The position numbers and the translations under genes are program-made. Below are positions 33,186-46,100 of a DNA stretch of 64,000 nucleotides, one piece after another. The notes under the pieces were generated by a model. The model was not told the origin of the DNA, made no database searches, and saw only the letters and a program-made list of their open reading frames with translations. This DNA comes from Rhynchopus sp. YZ270_cl-10 (lineage: Eukaryota > Euglenozoa > Diplonemea > Diplonemida > Diplonemidae): contig OZ037924.1 of the NCBI GenBank assembly GCA_964035575.1, positions 558,001-622,000 on the forward strand, given 5' to 3'. Position 1 is the stretch's first letter. Every line of letters begins with the position of its first letter.

Positions 33186-36100
33186 ATGCCTGACGATGTG
33201 TTTTCACGTCTTGCCGGCATGTTTCGCCCTAAGCTGCAGAAGCGTGAACAACCTGCAACCCTAGACCTCCCTGCACTGCAGGACACCCTACACTGCGTGC
33301 ATCTCTGCCGCCTCGTACACGATGCGGAGGAGCTCACCGCAGCAGGCCACCACGTTCTCTGGCACAAAGCGAAGGCAGCGTGCACCCTCGCCATCACATG
33401 GCATCCAGGGTCCAATGGCGCCCTCTTCGTTACCTTCAAATCAGATCTTCCCATATTCGAAACGCTCTTAGAACGGAAGGCGTGTACACCAATTGAAACA
33501 TTGGCTGGGGCAAGGGTGCACGCAGGGGTCTACATTACGATCCAGCAGGAACTCAAAGCGTTGGAAACGGAGCTAGCAAAACTCATGGGGCAGACGGTCC
33601 ACGAAGACGCACACCTCATATTTACAGGGCATGGTGTGGGGGGTGGGCAGGCGGTCCTTGCTATGGTCGAACTCCTTGCTGAAACCGAACGACGATGGAA
33701 TGTTTCCAACACCGAAGCCATTGTATTCGGCGCTCCACCGGTATTCTTGAGTGAATGTACAGAGCGGGCTTTGACGGGAGGGAAGAGGACAAAATTTGAG
33801 AAGGTTTCGGTCTGCCTTCCTCGGGGATTGGGGGTATGCGGGGTGAATAAGGAGTTCACAAAGCAGAAGGCGGAGGAAGGGCCTTATGAAACATTTGCAC
33901 CGAAGGTGGTGAATTTTGTGTCAAATTTTGACATAGTACCGCGGTGTTTGAGTCTGTTGCGCCCGAAGGTGACGAGAGGGGGGTTCAATGTAGAGAACGA
34001 CCATGATATCCTGCGTCTCGCCCAGAGCCTGCAAAGCAGTACGCTAGCAGAAAGCTTTCCCCCCCTTTATAAGCAGTTCGGCGTACAGCACTTCATTGCC
34101 TCGCACCAAAAGGACGCCCTCTTCGAAAACAAAAACGCCACCAACGACGCAAACGTCTTCTTCGATTTCTGCAACGTCAGCAGCAGACACGACACCTCCC
34201 GCCCCAGCTTCCAGACGGAACGGTACCTCCACCTGGGGACCACCGTTATGACACAGAACCTCCCGGAGTACTGCAGTGGCCCAAAAATATCCTGTTCGGT
34301 CCTGCAAAGAGAGGACCCACGATGTGTGGCGAATGTTGCCACATCGCTGCTGTTTAAGCATTTTTTCCCGTTGCGGTCGGAGGCGCAGTTTCCTGAGGTG
34401 TTTGTCATTGAGATGCTGAAGGCGCATGACTTCTTTGTGTACTTTGCTGTGGTAAGACAACTCTGTTCGACCGGGTGGTGCTGTCTACCGCCACCGGAAA
34501 AGGCACTACGCCACCCTGCACGCAGCGGCTACCAAGAAGACACCGGAAGCATAGCATGCACAGTCGTCAACCAAACCCGACGGCAGGTCAAGGCCCTCAC
34601 TGCACTGCACAGCAGCAACAACAACACCGTCTCCACTACGTCCAACGAAGAGCCCGAGAACCTCCCTTCCCCCAGCTCCAACGCATCAAAGCGAACCGAC
34701 GCAACAGGAGACAGCTACCCTCCCTCCTCGGAGTCCGCCCCATTCGACAGACGTGGCAACAACGACACAACCACACCACAGTACTTCACCTCCGTCACAA
34801 TCCAACCAGAACAGAAAACCCCACTGTACTCAGAAGGTGCCACCTTGGTGGTTCCTACCGCAGGGGAAAGCTCTTGCTTGGTAACATCGGAAGGGGTTGA
34901 GCAGGCGATTTTTGCTGACATTGGGACAAGGTTGTTGCAGTGGAGCACCCTCCCGCCTACCTGGGTTCTGGCGGCGTTCATTTTCAATGGAAAAAACAGT
35001 GGTGATCTGCAGCGAAGCAGTCCTCATGACACTTCGAGCATGCTGTTTGGGACAGTCCCGTTGGAAGGGTTGTACCTCCGCCAGCGTCCGCCCCCGAGGA
35101 GAGGAATCCAACGGCCGTGGAACCCGAACAACATATTATCTGATTTATATTGTATTGAGTTTACCCCGCTGTTGAGAGATTTGCGGATGGGAGACGGCCG
35201 TTGTGGCATCTCTGTGAAGGAAACCTCGGGAGAGCAAATCGTTCTCTACAAATATATTCAAGGTGACCAAACCAGGGCACCCTGCGTCGTCCACCACAGC
35301 GGCGATTCTGATAGCGGCTGGCCTATCGCCGATGTGTACGCTGTAGGCATGTTCATGTCGTTTTCTTTGACAGCAGAGGGGTGCCACAACAAACTGACAG
35401 TAGTACCTCTCAGCTTTCCCCGATCCCCGCAGGTTTGGAACCTAAGCTCTCTTCTTGACGTCATCAAGGTAGCTACAACCTCTGCAACGCTGCACGGCAA
35501 CTCCTTCCCAGGCGGCTCCGTTGTGATGCGCTTCAAAGCAAAAACACCGGCAGGAAACGCACCTTACGACATTCTCAAAGTCGCCTTCAAGACCATCGAA
35601 GGGTCCGAGCTGTTTCACGCCCACTTAATGTATTTTTTGAAACGCCCTGCAAAGGAAGGAGGGTTATCCCTTCCACCTGCTACATCCCATGCAAGATTCG
35701 AGAGTATTCTTGGTGAAACCGACGGCACTGCTACCGAGGTAAAGGACGACCCAAATGGAGAGGTGAACGTTCCCTTGAGAGCAGACGAAGGAAGCAATCG
35801 TGGTGAGCGTGTCCAGTATGTTGTTGAAACGTCAGCGGTGCTGGGGCCGGTTGTCTGGAGGCTTACTTCGCCGAAGGACGCAGCGCAACGTCCCCTCTCT
35901 TGTCTCGTCTATCAGCCACTCGAGTTGATCGCAGCAGAGTCGAATGGTGTGCGCCTCCGATGGGTTCTGCAGCACTACCTTACACTGTATCTATCATTTC
36001 ATTGCTCGGCGCCAACCTGGAAGGTTGAGGTATGTCCATTGAGATTGGAAGAGACTTTTTTTTTTTCTTGCCAAATTTCAAAAAGGAGTGTTCCCTGCAT

Positions 36101-36619
36101 GATACCCGATAGTGGTAAAAGATTTGTGGAAAATAGAGGGGTTGGTTGGTGTAGTGTTTTGGAGAGGCGTAGGGTAGGGTAAAATATATGTTGTCAGTGT
36201 TTTCATAAAACGAATCCTTTTGTTTCCCCCTATTTGGATAAATTGTGTGTGGAGTGTAGTGTGCCCACTGTGCAAACTCCACTTTCATTATTATTTCTTA
36301 CTATTCGTGGTTGTTGTTGGAGGATTTTTTTTGGGGGGTAAATGGATGCCGGAAACAGATGATAAGACAATAGCGTACAAAACAAAAATATTCCTGGAAA
36401 ATAGATGCTGCATGCTAGCGATTGTGATTACAGGCTGGTCAAAGCTGAGAATTATCTTGCTTATTATTTCAAAATTACATTTTCTGGCAAAGAAACACAC
36501 ACCAAAACCTTTCATACAACACAGATTGCCGAACCTACCCATCCACCGCACAGTATGTCCCTCAGTATCGGGAAGTGATGAATGATGGCCTGTTGTACAG
36601 TATTTGCTTTTTTTTATAG
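33186..36619 (+). CDS. Class-3-lipase-like protein with missing nucleophile serine
   Basis: Exon 1 (33186-36029) and a short exon 2 (36554-36619) join in phase 0 into 969 residues; the donor is GTATGT. Residues 40-260 have the class-3 lipase (alpha/beta-hydrolase) layout. The elbow reads LIFTGHGVGGGQA (144-156), where the family has GHSxGG, so the Ser is Gly (G150, codon GGT). The following FGAPPVF and the expected Asp in FVSNFDIVPR (D249) are kept. Hydrolysis by the usual triad is therefore unlikely, and the domain may bind lipid or protein. A Ser/Asn/Thr-rich linker (about 450-520) leads to a long C-terminal region of strand-rich sequence (SLLDVIKVATTSATLH, VVWRLTSPKDAAQ) that I do not recognise. 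It begins after a signal-free MPDDVFSRLAG, so it is probably cytosolic. The tiny last exon is inferred from phase and acceptor only. Confidence 0.75.
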
Positions 36620-36720
36620 GTGACTAACCCTCGACTGCTTAGGTTCATTTTACAACCTTTCCACTTATTTTCCCCCCAGTACCTGCGTCCCAGAGGCGTT
36701 TGCACTATCAACTTCATCTT
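36618..36720 (+). repeat. Composite short repeat R3 plus R4
   Basis: The R3 part (GTGACTAACCCTCGACTGCT, then TAGGTTCATTTTAC) begins at the stop codon of the lipase-like gene. R4 follows as CTGCGTCCCAGAGGCGTTTG, then CACTATCAACTTC and a T run. Confidence 0.7.
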
Positions 36721-37903
36721 TTTTATTTCTGCGTGCGACAGTTGTCATTTGTGATAAGCGAGACAAAAAAATAAAACAACACAATAAAATACCACCCTTT
36801 TTTTTAGCCACTTGAAATATGTGTGTCTGTACCCCCAATTCGTCATTCAAGTCGTCCCCTCTCCCTCCCTCTTCCCTCCCTCCCCGCCCTCCTCGCTCGC
36901 TCTTTCTAACTGAGTCGTGTGCCTTACTCTCTCATTGTCTGTCCGCCGTCGTTCCCAGAAATCCCCTGTTTTTTAATGAGTGTCCATGATTCATGCAATA
37001 TTGCGTTCTCTCAATGTGTTTTTTTTCTTCTGTGAGTGGGGTATTGAAAGTAGCGGATAGTTCCGAAGGGCGAGCAGTGCCCAATGGGGAGTGTGGGTAT
37101 TTTGCTGTATTGGGAAGGTTGTTCCCAATTCAAAGATTGTTTTCAATTGGTTCAATATTTGTGGAAAAGGGGGAAAAAAAATGTTGGGTGGATACAAACG
37201 GGTGCAGACGTTGTTTTGATTGGATGCCGTGTGCACAGAGAGGCATTGATATTCTAAGCTTTCTTTGTTCAACGAAGATTTTGAAGAAACATTCTCAGAT
37301 GATTCTGTGTATTTTGTTTTAGTTTCTTTTTTTTTTTCTTCTTTTTTCTTTCTGTTCTTTTGAAAGATTGGCGTCGAAACGTTCAATTCCGGGGACGCAC
37401 ATTTTAAAATTTGCATCTGGGTCGAATGAGTGAAATTTGCCACGTACCATACAGTTTCTTGTGGAATGGGTGATGGTGATCACACACTACTGCGAAAAAG
37501 GAATGTCTGAGAGAGGGGCTATGTGAGTAGAAGTAATTGGAGCAGAATGCAATATACCCTACCACAAACACGAACTTTATTTAAATGGGTACTTCTTTAG
37601 CACCCTCTGTACCTTCTTTTCATTAGAAAAAGAATGTATATGAAACAATTAAATGACATTGCAATTTTCCGTTCCCTTCTGTCCCCTTTCTATTCACATT
37701 TTTAAGGTACACTGTCACAAGAGGGCTTTGTATTCCAAGTCGAACATTATTTTGCATGATGTACTAAAGCCAGATTCACCCTATTCTTTCAATACTTTAA
37801 CGTAACTTCAATTTGGCATGCGATACTTTTTAAAAAACCCTTTTTTGTTGAGGTGTTCAAGAGGTTCATGTCACTACTATTTCCTCTTTTTTTTATTTTA
37901 TGT

Positions 37904-38105
37904 TCACCTCGAAATGGATTGTAGGGAAATGGTCCACAATCCGGTCTTCTGGTCACGCACCATGGTACACTGTCGTGAGCGGGCTGCTTTGTATTTCACG
38001 ATTTTTTTTTTTTTTTTGACCGAGCTGCGTTTAAGCACGTTTCAACCACCATTTTGTGGTCCGCCGATGAGCGGTGAGGCGTTTGCGTTTTTCAGCTTCT
38101 CTTTT
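37904..38105 (+). repeat. R2 followed by R4
   Basis: R2 (CTCGAAATGGATTGTAGG, TGGTACACTGTCGTGAGC, then GGGCTGCTTTGTATTTCACG) runs into a T run and then R4 (TCCGCCGATGAGCGGTGAGG, then CGTTTGCG). This shows the modules can be combined in different orders. Confidence 0.7.
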
Positions 38106-38699
38106 TTTCCCCCTTCTCTCTGCACCCCACGGTCAATCCCATTTCCGTCCCCTGAAGATATTCTCGCGTAAATCGTATTTTTGCTGTTAGAGGGCACTCT
38201 TCTCACTAAGCTTGCTATTGGGGGATAGAAAAAATGGGTTGAAATTGGAAAAAAATGTAGTCAGAACAGTCACATGACAGGGCCTGGAGGTTCCTCAAGG
38301 TCACTTATTGGTTAGGGGATACCCATTTTTTTTCAGTACATCCTCTCCTGGTGTACGGTGAGATGTTTTGCACTTTCAACTTCTCTTTTTCATTGAGACC
38401 CAGAACGGCAGCATGGGAACAGGTATCAACAGTTATACAACGAAGATGAGAATGTAAAAGCGGAGACAAGGGGTGTAGTTTGGCGTAAAAAACATCAGGG
38501 AAAGGGAGGGAAAACGCTCTTTCTTTCCTTGCATGGTAAAAATATCATGGTGAGGCACATTCCCTTTTTCAAGTTTCCCCCCCGCCTTTATGTATAATAA
38601 AAAGCCGCGTAAAAAATAAAAAAAAACGACGTAGTGTCTGTCCTGTTCAAGCGTTTCTAGCCCCTTTTTGTAGGTGAAAATTGTGTGATTTTTTTTTTT

Positions 38700-38778
38700 T
38701 TGTGTGCTTTCATTCTGCGCTGGCATCGTACGATGGGTCAGTCGGGAAGGTGCATCAACAACTACCATTTTTTTTTCT
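38700..38778 (+). repeat. Short module R5
   Basis: It reads CTTTCATTCTGCGCTGGC, then ATCGTACGATGGGTCAGTCG, then GGAAGGTGCATCAACAACTA and a T run. Confidence 0.75.
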
Positions 38779-38890
38779 TCTTTTCTCTCTCGATCCACTC
38801 TTTTTTGAGTGGAAAAAAAACCACACAAGGTGCATAGTCTTTCACTCAAAATAAAAATGTTGGACAAAAAAAAAAAGATACACCTTTTTT

Positions 38891-39469
38891 TCAACTTACC
38901 CAACCTCCACTGACTGCGGTACTCTGACTGGAAGGCGGGGTGACGTCCTCTTCCGTCTTCTTCACAACGACCTCGTATAGCTGTGTAAAGTAATTAAAAA
39001 TAGAGTTGAAGGAAATGACTTTATTATGCTCTAAAAAAAAAAAAAAAAACAAACAAACAAACCTTCGTCATGCTGCTCTGCCTGTACTTGTCGAGGACAC
39101 CTTTCCGCACAGTCTCGTAGTTCTGCGCGTTCTTGTGCTCAGTACCGTGATGATGCTGCCAGTCGCCTAGTTTCTCGTCCCGGATGCGCAGGCCTTTACC
39201 TCGATCCTGTACCCACCACTGCCCGCCCGGGTATCCACTTTGTACACGTCCTTCAAAGTCTTTGCCTTCTTTTTGTCGCTGACCTGCCTCGGGGTCAACT
39301 TCTCCAACTTCTCCTTCGATTTTGATGTGAACAGCTGATCCAACGTGGTGGAGAGCAGCGGGCTCTGTTGGCTGATGAACTTCCCTGTAATGTACATCAG
39401 TGGCTTTTCGCAGGTCGGACACTGTGATGGAGCGGCGTCTTCGTCACTCTCACCCTTCACAAGATACAA
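38891..39469 (-). CDS. Unknown protein with CxxC and Hx5H motifs, 5' end not resolved
   Basis: Three exons on the minus strand: about 39463-39200, 39173-39063 and 38980-38891. Phases are all 0. The first exon gives SDEDAAPSQCPTCEKPLMYI, then LTPRQVSDKKKAKTLKDVYK and GSGGYRIE. The second gives KLGDWQHHHGTEHKNAQNYE and RKGVLDKYRQSSMTK. The third gives LYEVVVKKTEEDVTPPSSQS, ending GGWVS. A CxxC pair and an HHHGTEH cluster could form a split zinc site of U1/matrin style. The second intron (82 bases) is ordinary. The first would be only 26 bases, GTAAAG to GACGAG (39199-39174), which is far shorter than any other intron here; a one-base sequence error or gene damage is the alternative. No start codon is in the first exon, so at least one upstream exon is missing. 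Confidence 0.55.
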
Positions 39470-39520
39470 AACCGCTCACGACTTCATGAACGCGAAGTCG
39501 ACCTCAGTCGCTCTCTTGCT

Positions 39521-40040
39521 ACTCCACGACTTGACACTTCACTTATCAACATGACACTGTCATCTCATGGCCGGAATGGCGGCTCTTTCCTTGGTTCAGC
39601 GTACGTATTTGAATCCTGCATCATCCGTCTGTACTGCACTTTCCTCTTCTTCACAATGATTTTGGAGAAACTTTTACGCACGTTGGACCCTTGCTTTAGT
39701 ACTCCTTCAACATCACCATTTTGCAGTCATAATGACAGCTGCGGTCATTCTTGCTGGTGCCATTCCCGGTCTCCCCTGAAGAATTCGTTGAGCAAGCGAT
39801 CCACGATAAAAATGTTGGACAAAAAATATACACATTTTTTTTTCAAATTACCCAACCTCCACTCCACGACTTGACACTTCACTTGTCAACACGACACTGT
39901 CATCTCATGGCCGAATGGCGGCTCTTTCCTTGGTTCAGCGTACGTATTTGAATCCTGCATCATCCGTCTGTACTACACTTTCCTCTTCTTCACAATGATT
40001 TTGGCGAAATTTTTGCGCACTTTACCCTTTAGTACTCCTT
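39521..40040. repeat. Local direct duplication between two divergent genes
   Basis: The block at 39521-39708 recurs at 39861-40040, 340 bases downstream and about 93% identical by eye. It starts ACTCCACGACTTGACACTTC and ends AGTACTCCTTC. A further piece, 38851-38910 (from ATAAAAATGTTGGAC to ACCCAACCTCCACT, the end of the minus-strand gene), recurs at 39806-39863 joined directly to the second block. So the tail of the minus-strand gene and its 5' flank were copied together. The array separates that gene from the LRR/coiled-coil gene and includes the latter's leader. Confidence 0.85.
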
Positions 40041-40147
40041 CCACACACACATACATTGGGGCCATATTCTGCGCAAGAATTACCCCTATTCGTTATCAAA
40101 CACACAATCCCACCAGAGTGTCGCAGACACAACACATCCAACAAACC

Positions 40148-43100
40148 ATGCCGTCGACGAGCGGAGGTTTTAGAATACGGCATATACAGGCAGATGTCCT
40201 GCAGAAGTACACAGGATGCGAGGATCTGTCGCGGGCCGTTATGTTGGACCTTTCGACGCTTCCTCGGGATGACAAGGTGAAGGTCCTGGATATGATGGAT
40301 TTGGTGCCAAATTTGGTGGAATTGAAGGCACCGAACAATGCGCTTACGTCGCTGGCTTCTCTTCCTTCGAAGCTTCATACCGTTAATGTACGAGGCAATA
40401 TGGTGGAACGGTTGGACACTCTTCCGCCGCTTCCTGCGCTCACAACGTTGGATGTTTCTCATAACAATATCGACAGTGTTCCAAAGAAGTTGGTCAAAAG
40501 TGCGCCTCTCCTACGAGATCTGGATGTCTCCCACAACTGCATCAAGAATCTGTCTCAGGTGCAGCCCCTCCGACACCTTCACCTCGAGACACTGAATATG
40601 ACCGGCAATGACGTATGCAACGTTGCGCACTATAGATCATATATTATATGGGCGTCTCCGACGATTCGCGTTTTGGATGGCGTAGAGGTGACACCTGAAG
40701 AACGGCATACTGCAAATGAGCGATGGCAAAACGACGAGGTCATTCGACGCGATTCGAACATCCTAGAGTTGCAAACAAAACTGCAAGAGGAGGAAGATAA
40801 AAAACGGAGCATCGAAACCAAAATGGGGTCTGAAATTAAATTAACGAGAGAGCAGATTGAGAACCTTAAAGTTGAGTTTGCGAAAATCAAAAAGCGGGAA
40901 GCAGATCAGCGAAACCTTTCGGACAAACGCGGTGTCGAGATCGACCATCTTCTGACAGAGCTGGTGTTGGTCAAATCTGTTTTGGGAGAGCTTATTCTTG
41001 AGTTAGAGGGAATGGAGCTAGACCATCTCATCACCGACGCAACGAAGGTTATGGTGGTGAAGCCCTCTGATTTATTACGGCAGGTCACCGAGGCTGGACA
41101 TGAAGCTGTAGTTGCATCAGAGCTGACCCATAAGGTCATCAAATTGGAAGAAACCATTTCAAGAAAGCATCGGGCCGCCTTTGAAGCAACACCTACTCCA
41201 AGACGGCCGTCCTGCTCGGGGAACACACAGACCCAGTCTACTTCCACTGGAGAGGATTACCTTCCTCCACCGGAAGCGCCAACGCCGCCAGAGGACAATG
41301 TGCATATGACATTAAAGCATGTTTCCGATGATTTGGAGACAGAACGCATGCGGAATGTGTCCTTAGAAAAGCAGGTGGAAGGGTTGCAGCAGAAGCTTGA
41401 GGCCTACGTCTCGCATGGCAACAAAGCGTCGGCAGAGAGCTGGATGGAAGAGGTGGTGCCTCTGCAGCGTGACGGGCGTATCAAAGATCTCAGCTTCCAA
41501 GAGCTCAGTGCTCTGCAAAGCCAGGATGACCACGCTGTCGAGCCGAACAACGAAAGAATTCTCGCAGAAAACGCTGCGCTTCGGCAAGAAAAGGAGAGTC
41601 TTCTCGGTGAAATGGCTGTTATGGGTGAATCCACGGATGTTGAGGTGTCTGCTGTACAAAGCGAGCTATCACAGGTTCTAGAACAGCACCAACACACCCT
41701 TGCACGGCACGCCGAATTAGAGGTCGAAATTGTCAACGAACGGCGGATGGTGCGTGATTTGCAGGCACAAATCACGCAGGAACGGCAGAATAACAGTGTA
41801 CTTCGGGAGGACCTGCGGAGCACACAGGAGGAACGGGATGTGGCGGAGGATATGCTGAACAAATACGAACGTGGACATGACAACAACAACCCCAACAACA
41901 ACAATGACGACGACGACATCACCCAACGTCTCGACAGAGCCCTCCACGATCTCGACGCTGCGCACGACCAAATTGCGTCCCTCGAAGACGCATTAGACGG
42001 TGCCCACGCACACAACGACCGACCCGACGGAGGGGCGGGAGGAGGGGGAGCTGCCAGCAAGGACCTGCAGGCCAGACTCATTGAATCACACCAAGACGCT
42101 GCGGTGCTCCGCCGCGACCTGGCGGAGAGGGACGGGGCGTTGCAGAGGATGCATAGGGAGCTGGACGATGTGCGGGCAGAGGGGACTGCAGCGGTGCACG
42201 ACCTCGAGGAGATGGAGGCAGAGGTGGAACGGATGCAGGCAGAGAAGAGCGAGGTGCAGAATGAATGCAGCGTACTGCGACAAGAGAATGCGCACCTCCG
42301 GTCGGAGCCCACACAGACCAGAGCACATACCGAGGCGCTTCAGGTTGAACTAGCGCAGGTGAAGGAACAGAATAGGATTGTCGCCTCTCGGCATGCGAGA
42401 GAGCTGGAGGATGTGGTGGCAGCGGATCGGAGTAACATCAAAGATCTGCAGGCGCAGCTGCGTCAGGAGAAGACGGCGCATATTGAGACACGCCAGATTC
42501 TGATCCATGCGGAGGAGGAGCAGGCAGAGCAGAGGGCGGCCTCGGCACGACACGAAGAAGAGCACAACGGCAGACAGGTTGCACACAGCGAAGCAAGCGC
42601 CCGCCTGGCACGCACCACCTTGGAGCTTGAGGCTGCACGCGAACGGATTGACGACCTCCAAACCGAGCTTGACACCCTCCGGCAGGCGCAGTCTGTCGAC
42701 CGATACCATGAGACGTCCGAGGCGCGGGACAGAAAGCTTCAGGAAACAACTGCCCTCCTCACAACCGAACGTCGTGAAACGGAGCACCTCCGCAATGAGT
42801 TGGATATGAAGAAGGTCGAATTGAACCTCGCCAACCAACAGGTCGACCAGCTCGCAGAGCGCTGTGAAGAGCTCGACAACGACGCAACACGGATGATCGA
42901 AGAACGCATCAACATCCTCGCAGACGACATCGATGTCAAACCCGACGCTCTTCTGCAAGAAAACCGCCGTCTCGAAGACGCCCTCAAAGAAAAAACCCGC
43001 GCCTGCACTGCTCTTCAACATGAAGTCTCTGTTCTGGCCCAAGGAGATTCACTTGACATCACCGACACACCGCTTGATCTAACCCGCAACCTCGGCCCCA

Positions 43101-46100
43101 TGCCCCAAAGCACCATGTCACACCAAATCTCCACAATGTCGAGCATGCCCCACGAGAGCACGCTCCGCAACAATGAGGCACACAAAATGACGGTGCGGAT
43201 CCTCCAGGGGAACATCGCCACTTTGACTGAAGAGGTCCGGGTATTGAAAGAACAGCTTCGCGAAAGCAAGAGACGGGCAAGGAACAGTGTGACCCCCGAA
43301 GGCGACCCGAAGCATGCGGTCAGTGTCTCGCGACGTCTCGAATGGACGCAGGCAGAGTCGGAGAGCAGACAGCGTGCCGAAGCCGAGGTAGACCGCCTCA
43401 ACGATTTGGTCTCAGGGTATGAGGTGGACATCGCTGCACTCAAGGGTGAGCTGCAATACAAGACTCTGCTCGCAGCAAAGGTCGGCGAGCTGACCACCAC
43501 CGTTGCGACCCTGCGGGCAGCAAACTCAGATCTGCTTGGAGACAAAGAGATGCTGGAACAGCGTGTCGCCCGTCTCTCCAGTGAAATCCTTGCCCTCAGC
43601 ACCCAGCGCGAACTCAGCCAGCAAAAGACAAAGCACCTCGAGTCTGACGCCGTCCTCCGTGCCCGCGAGTCGGAGACACACAAAGACTACCTAGAATCGG
43701 ATTTGCGCAATCTAGAGAAGAAGTGCCGCATGCTCGAGGACCAGCTTGCAGAGCAGTCTGATCGACAGCTTTCAGAGAAGCTTGAGCGGATCCGGTCGGA
43801 TGGAGAAGGGATTGCCGTGCATAAGGCGGAGAAGGTATGCACAATCCTTTTAAAGATCTGTGCATCTTTCTTTCGAATGCAATAAGTGAGAAAATCGCGA
43901 AAAAAAAAATGTTTCTAGGTGCGAATTAGAGAATTTTGAATAAACTCCGAGAGACACAGTGGAATAATCCAATAATGATGTCATTTTCAACTTTCTCTTA
44001 ATATGACAACGCACTGCGAGGCTTAGATCCATCTTTTTCCACCCTTTTTGCTTCTTCTTTGGTGAGGCGTTTTTTACACAAACTTTTATCTAACTAACTA
44101 CGAGACTTCGACTCAACTTTTCTCTTCTTTTCTTCTTCATGCAATCATTACCCCTTTTGCTCACAGGCCGCAATGGCGTCACTCCAAGACAAGGTTGTGG
44201 AGCTGACAGACCGTCTTGACAAAGCAAACAAGGCCAAGGTCTCGCTCGAACGCGAAGGTGCGTCCCTCCGCAGCTCGCTTGCACACGAGACCGCACGGCT
44301 CAGTGCGAGGGACGAGAAAGAGCACGCCCACCCAGGCAGCCCTGGCGGCAGGTACCCCACCCTATTCAATGTAGTCAGCCACACCTCCGCAAAGGAAAAG
44401 GTATTTCCCCTAGGTTTTCATTTAGCTTTCTCTCAGAGTAGCATATTGTTTGACGCTTGTTTGATTTCTTTTTATGAGGTCTTCGGTTCATCTTATACGC
44501 TATTCTTCTAAGGTGCACCGTAGCAAAGTGGTAATAGTCTCATTAATTCTCTTTCATCCAAATTTGGGAAAAAAAAATATCAGTCCTATTCGTGGTCCTT
44601 TACCCCCCCCCCCCCCCCTTCCTTTACCCCCCCCCCCCCCTTATTTTACCCCCTTTTTCAGAAAAAAACGGTTCAGGCCAAAATAACATGGTCCTTTACC
44701 CCCCCCCCCCTAGGGGCCGCAGTCCCCTAAGGAAATTATGTAACAATAATTATTTCGTCATTTTTTGGGCATCTAGTGGGCACCTCAGGGTGTGTCTGAC
44801 ACCCAAAATAGGTTTCCGGGGCAGTGTGACCCAGAATTTCATGGTTTGGCACCTCAGAAAGTGAAAAAAGTGTGAAAAAATAGGATTTTCAGCCCTTTTG
44901 GCCATTTGGGGCAAAATGGCCAATTTTGGCACATTTTTTGCTTTGTGGGGGTATTTGGGGCAATTTCACCCCCAAAACCACTCAGAACATGTTCTAGGCA
45001 CCTATTTTCAACCACAATTACCCATACAGGGGGGTATTCCGCTCAAGAAATGGTTTTGTTGGGGTTATTTTCAGCAAATTTTCACTAAGTTTCACTAAGT
45101 TTTGCTAAGTTTCACTAAGTTTTACTAAGTTTCACTAAGTTTTGGTCAAAAAAAATGCAAAAAACACGAAAAATTGCACAAAAAATGGGAGGAACCGAAC
45201 AAATATGTATGGTATGGCAAAAATGTGTCCTTTTTTTTGGGTGACTGATTACCAGAAACACAAAAAAAATGGAAAATAAAGCACAAATCGGCCATTTGGG
45301 CCATTTTGGGACAAATGACCATTTTTGACCAAATTTTCAAAAAAAATTGTAAAATTTCGACATCATGACAGCTGCTTGGACACAAAACTACCCCAGGGAT
45401 GTCCCGTGAGTCCATTCCGACCTGTTTTGGACACTTTAGGTACTTTTTTTGGCCGCTTTTTGGTGTTTTGAGGTCAAAATGACCCCTGTCTACCCCTGTC
45501 CAGGGGTCATATTCGACTCAATATTTCAAACCAAGATCGGTTCGAGGGGCCCAAAAGGGTGCAGCTCGTCGAAATCAGGCCCACAGGACCCCTAGGAGTA
45601 CGATTTCCACAGGAGAGTGACCCCAAGAGGCCTCTGGCGGCCCTAATTTGGCATTTTTTAGCCCAAAAACCGCCCCTACCCCCCTCTCTGGGGGGGAGGG
45701 CAATTTTTCACTCATTTTCCCCATTTCTAGTGCTTCTGAGTCCTCCAAAGGGCAAAAAACGGTTCCGTTGGGTCCGCAGACCATTTTTTGGGGGGGTACA
45801 TACCAAAATTTGCACCATACCCTACTTTATGTGATGGCCAGGGGAAAAATCCTGGCCTTGGACAGGGGGTCGACAGGGGGTGGACAGGGGGTGGACAGGG
45901 GGTCATTTTGACCAAATTTTGGCCAAATTCACCAAAGAAAAGGCGTAAAAATGTGAAAAACAGGCGAGAATGGACTCCAAGCACGTTTTTGGGGCAAAAT
46001 AGGTCTCAAATGACTCTCTGAAACATCGAATTTGGTGTTTTTTTCATGTTTTTTCATGAAAAATCGGGGTTTTGGCCAAAATGGCCAAAACCCCCAAAAA

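Larger units (their letters stand above)
36620..38890. other. Gene-free spacer rich in short modules
   Basis: Modules in order: R3+R4 (36618-36720), R2 fragment (about 37704-37745), R2 (37904-38006), R4 (38055-38105 and 38343-38392) and R5 (38700-38778). Between them is AT-rich sequence without a coding-like frame. A pyrimidine block lies at 36850-36910. Confidence 0.55.

Noticed and set aside
34475-34900. Alternative plus-strand frame of 141 codons within the lipase-like gene
   Set aside because: Basic low-complexity shadow; the main frame remains open on both sides without a need for a switch.
36993-37322. Plus-strand frame of 109 codons with several Cys
   Set aside because: It contains an R3-like piece (CACAGAGAGGCATTGATATT) and T runs; no splice partners or family.
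41404-42312. Minus-strand frame of 302 codons
   Set aside because: Ser/Arg/Cys-rich antisense of the coiled coil, typical of a shadow frame; no start context or domain.
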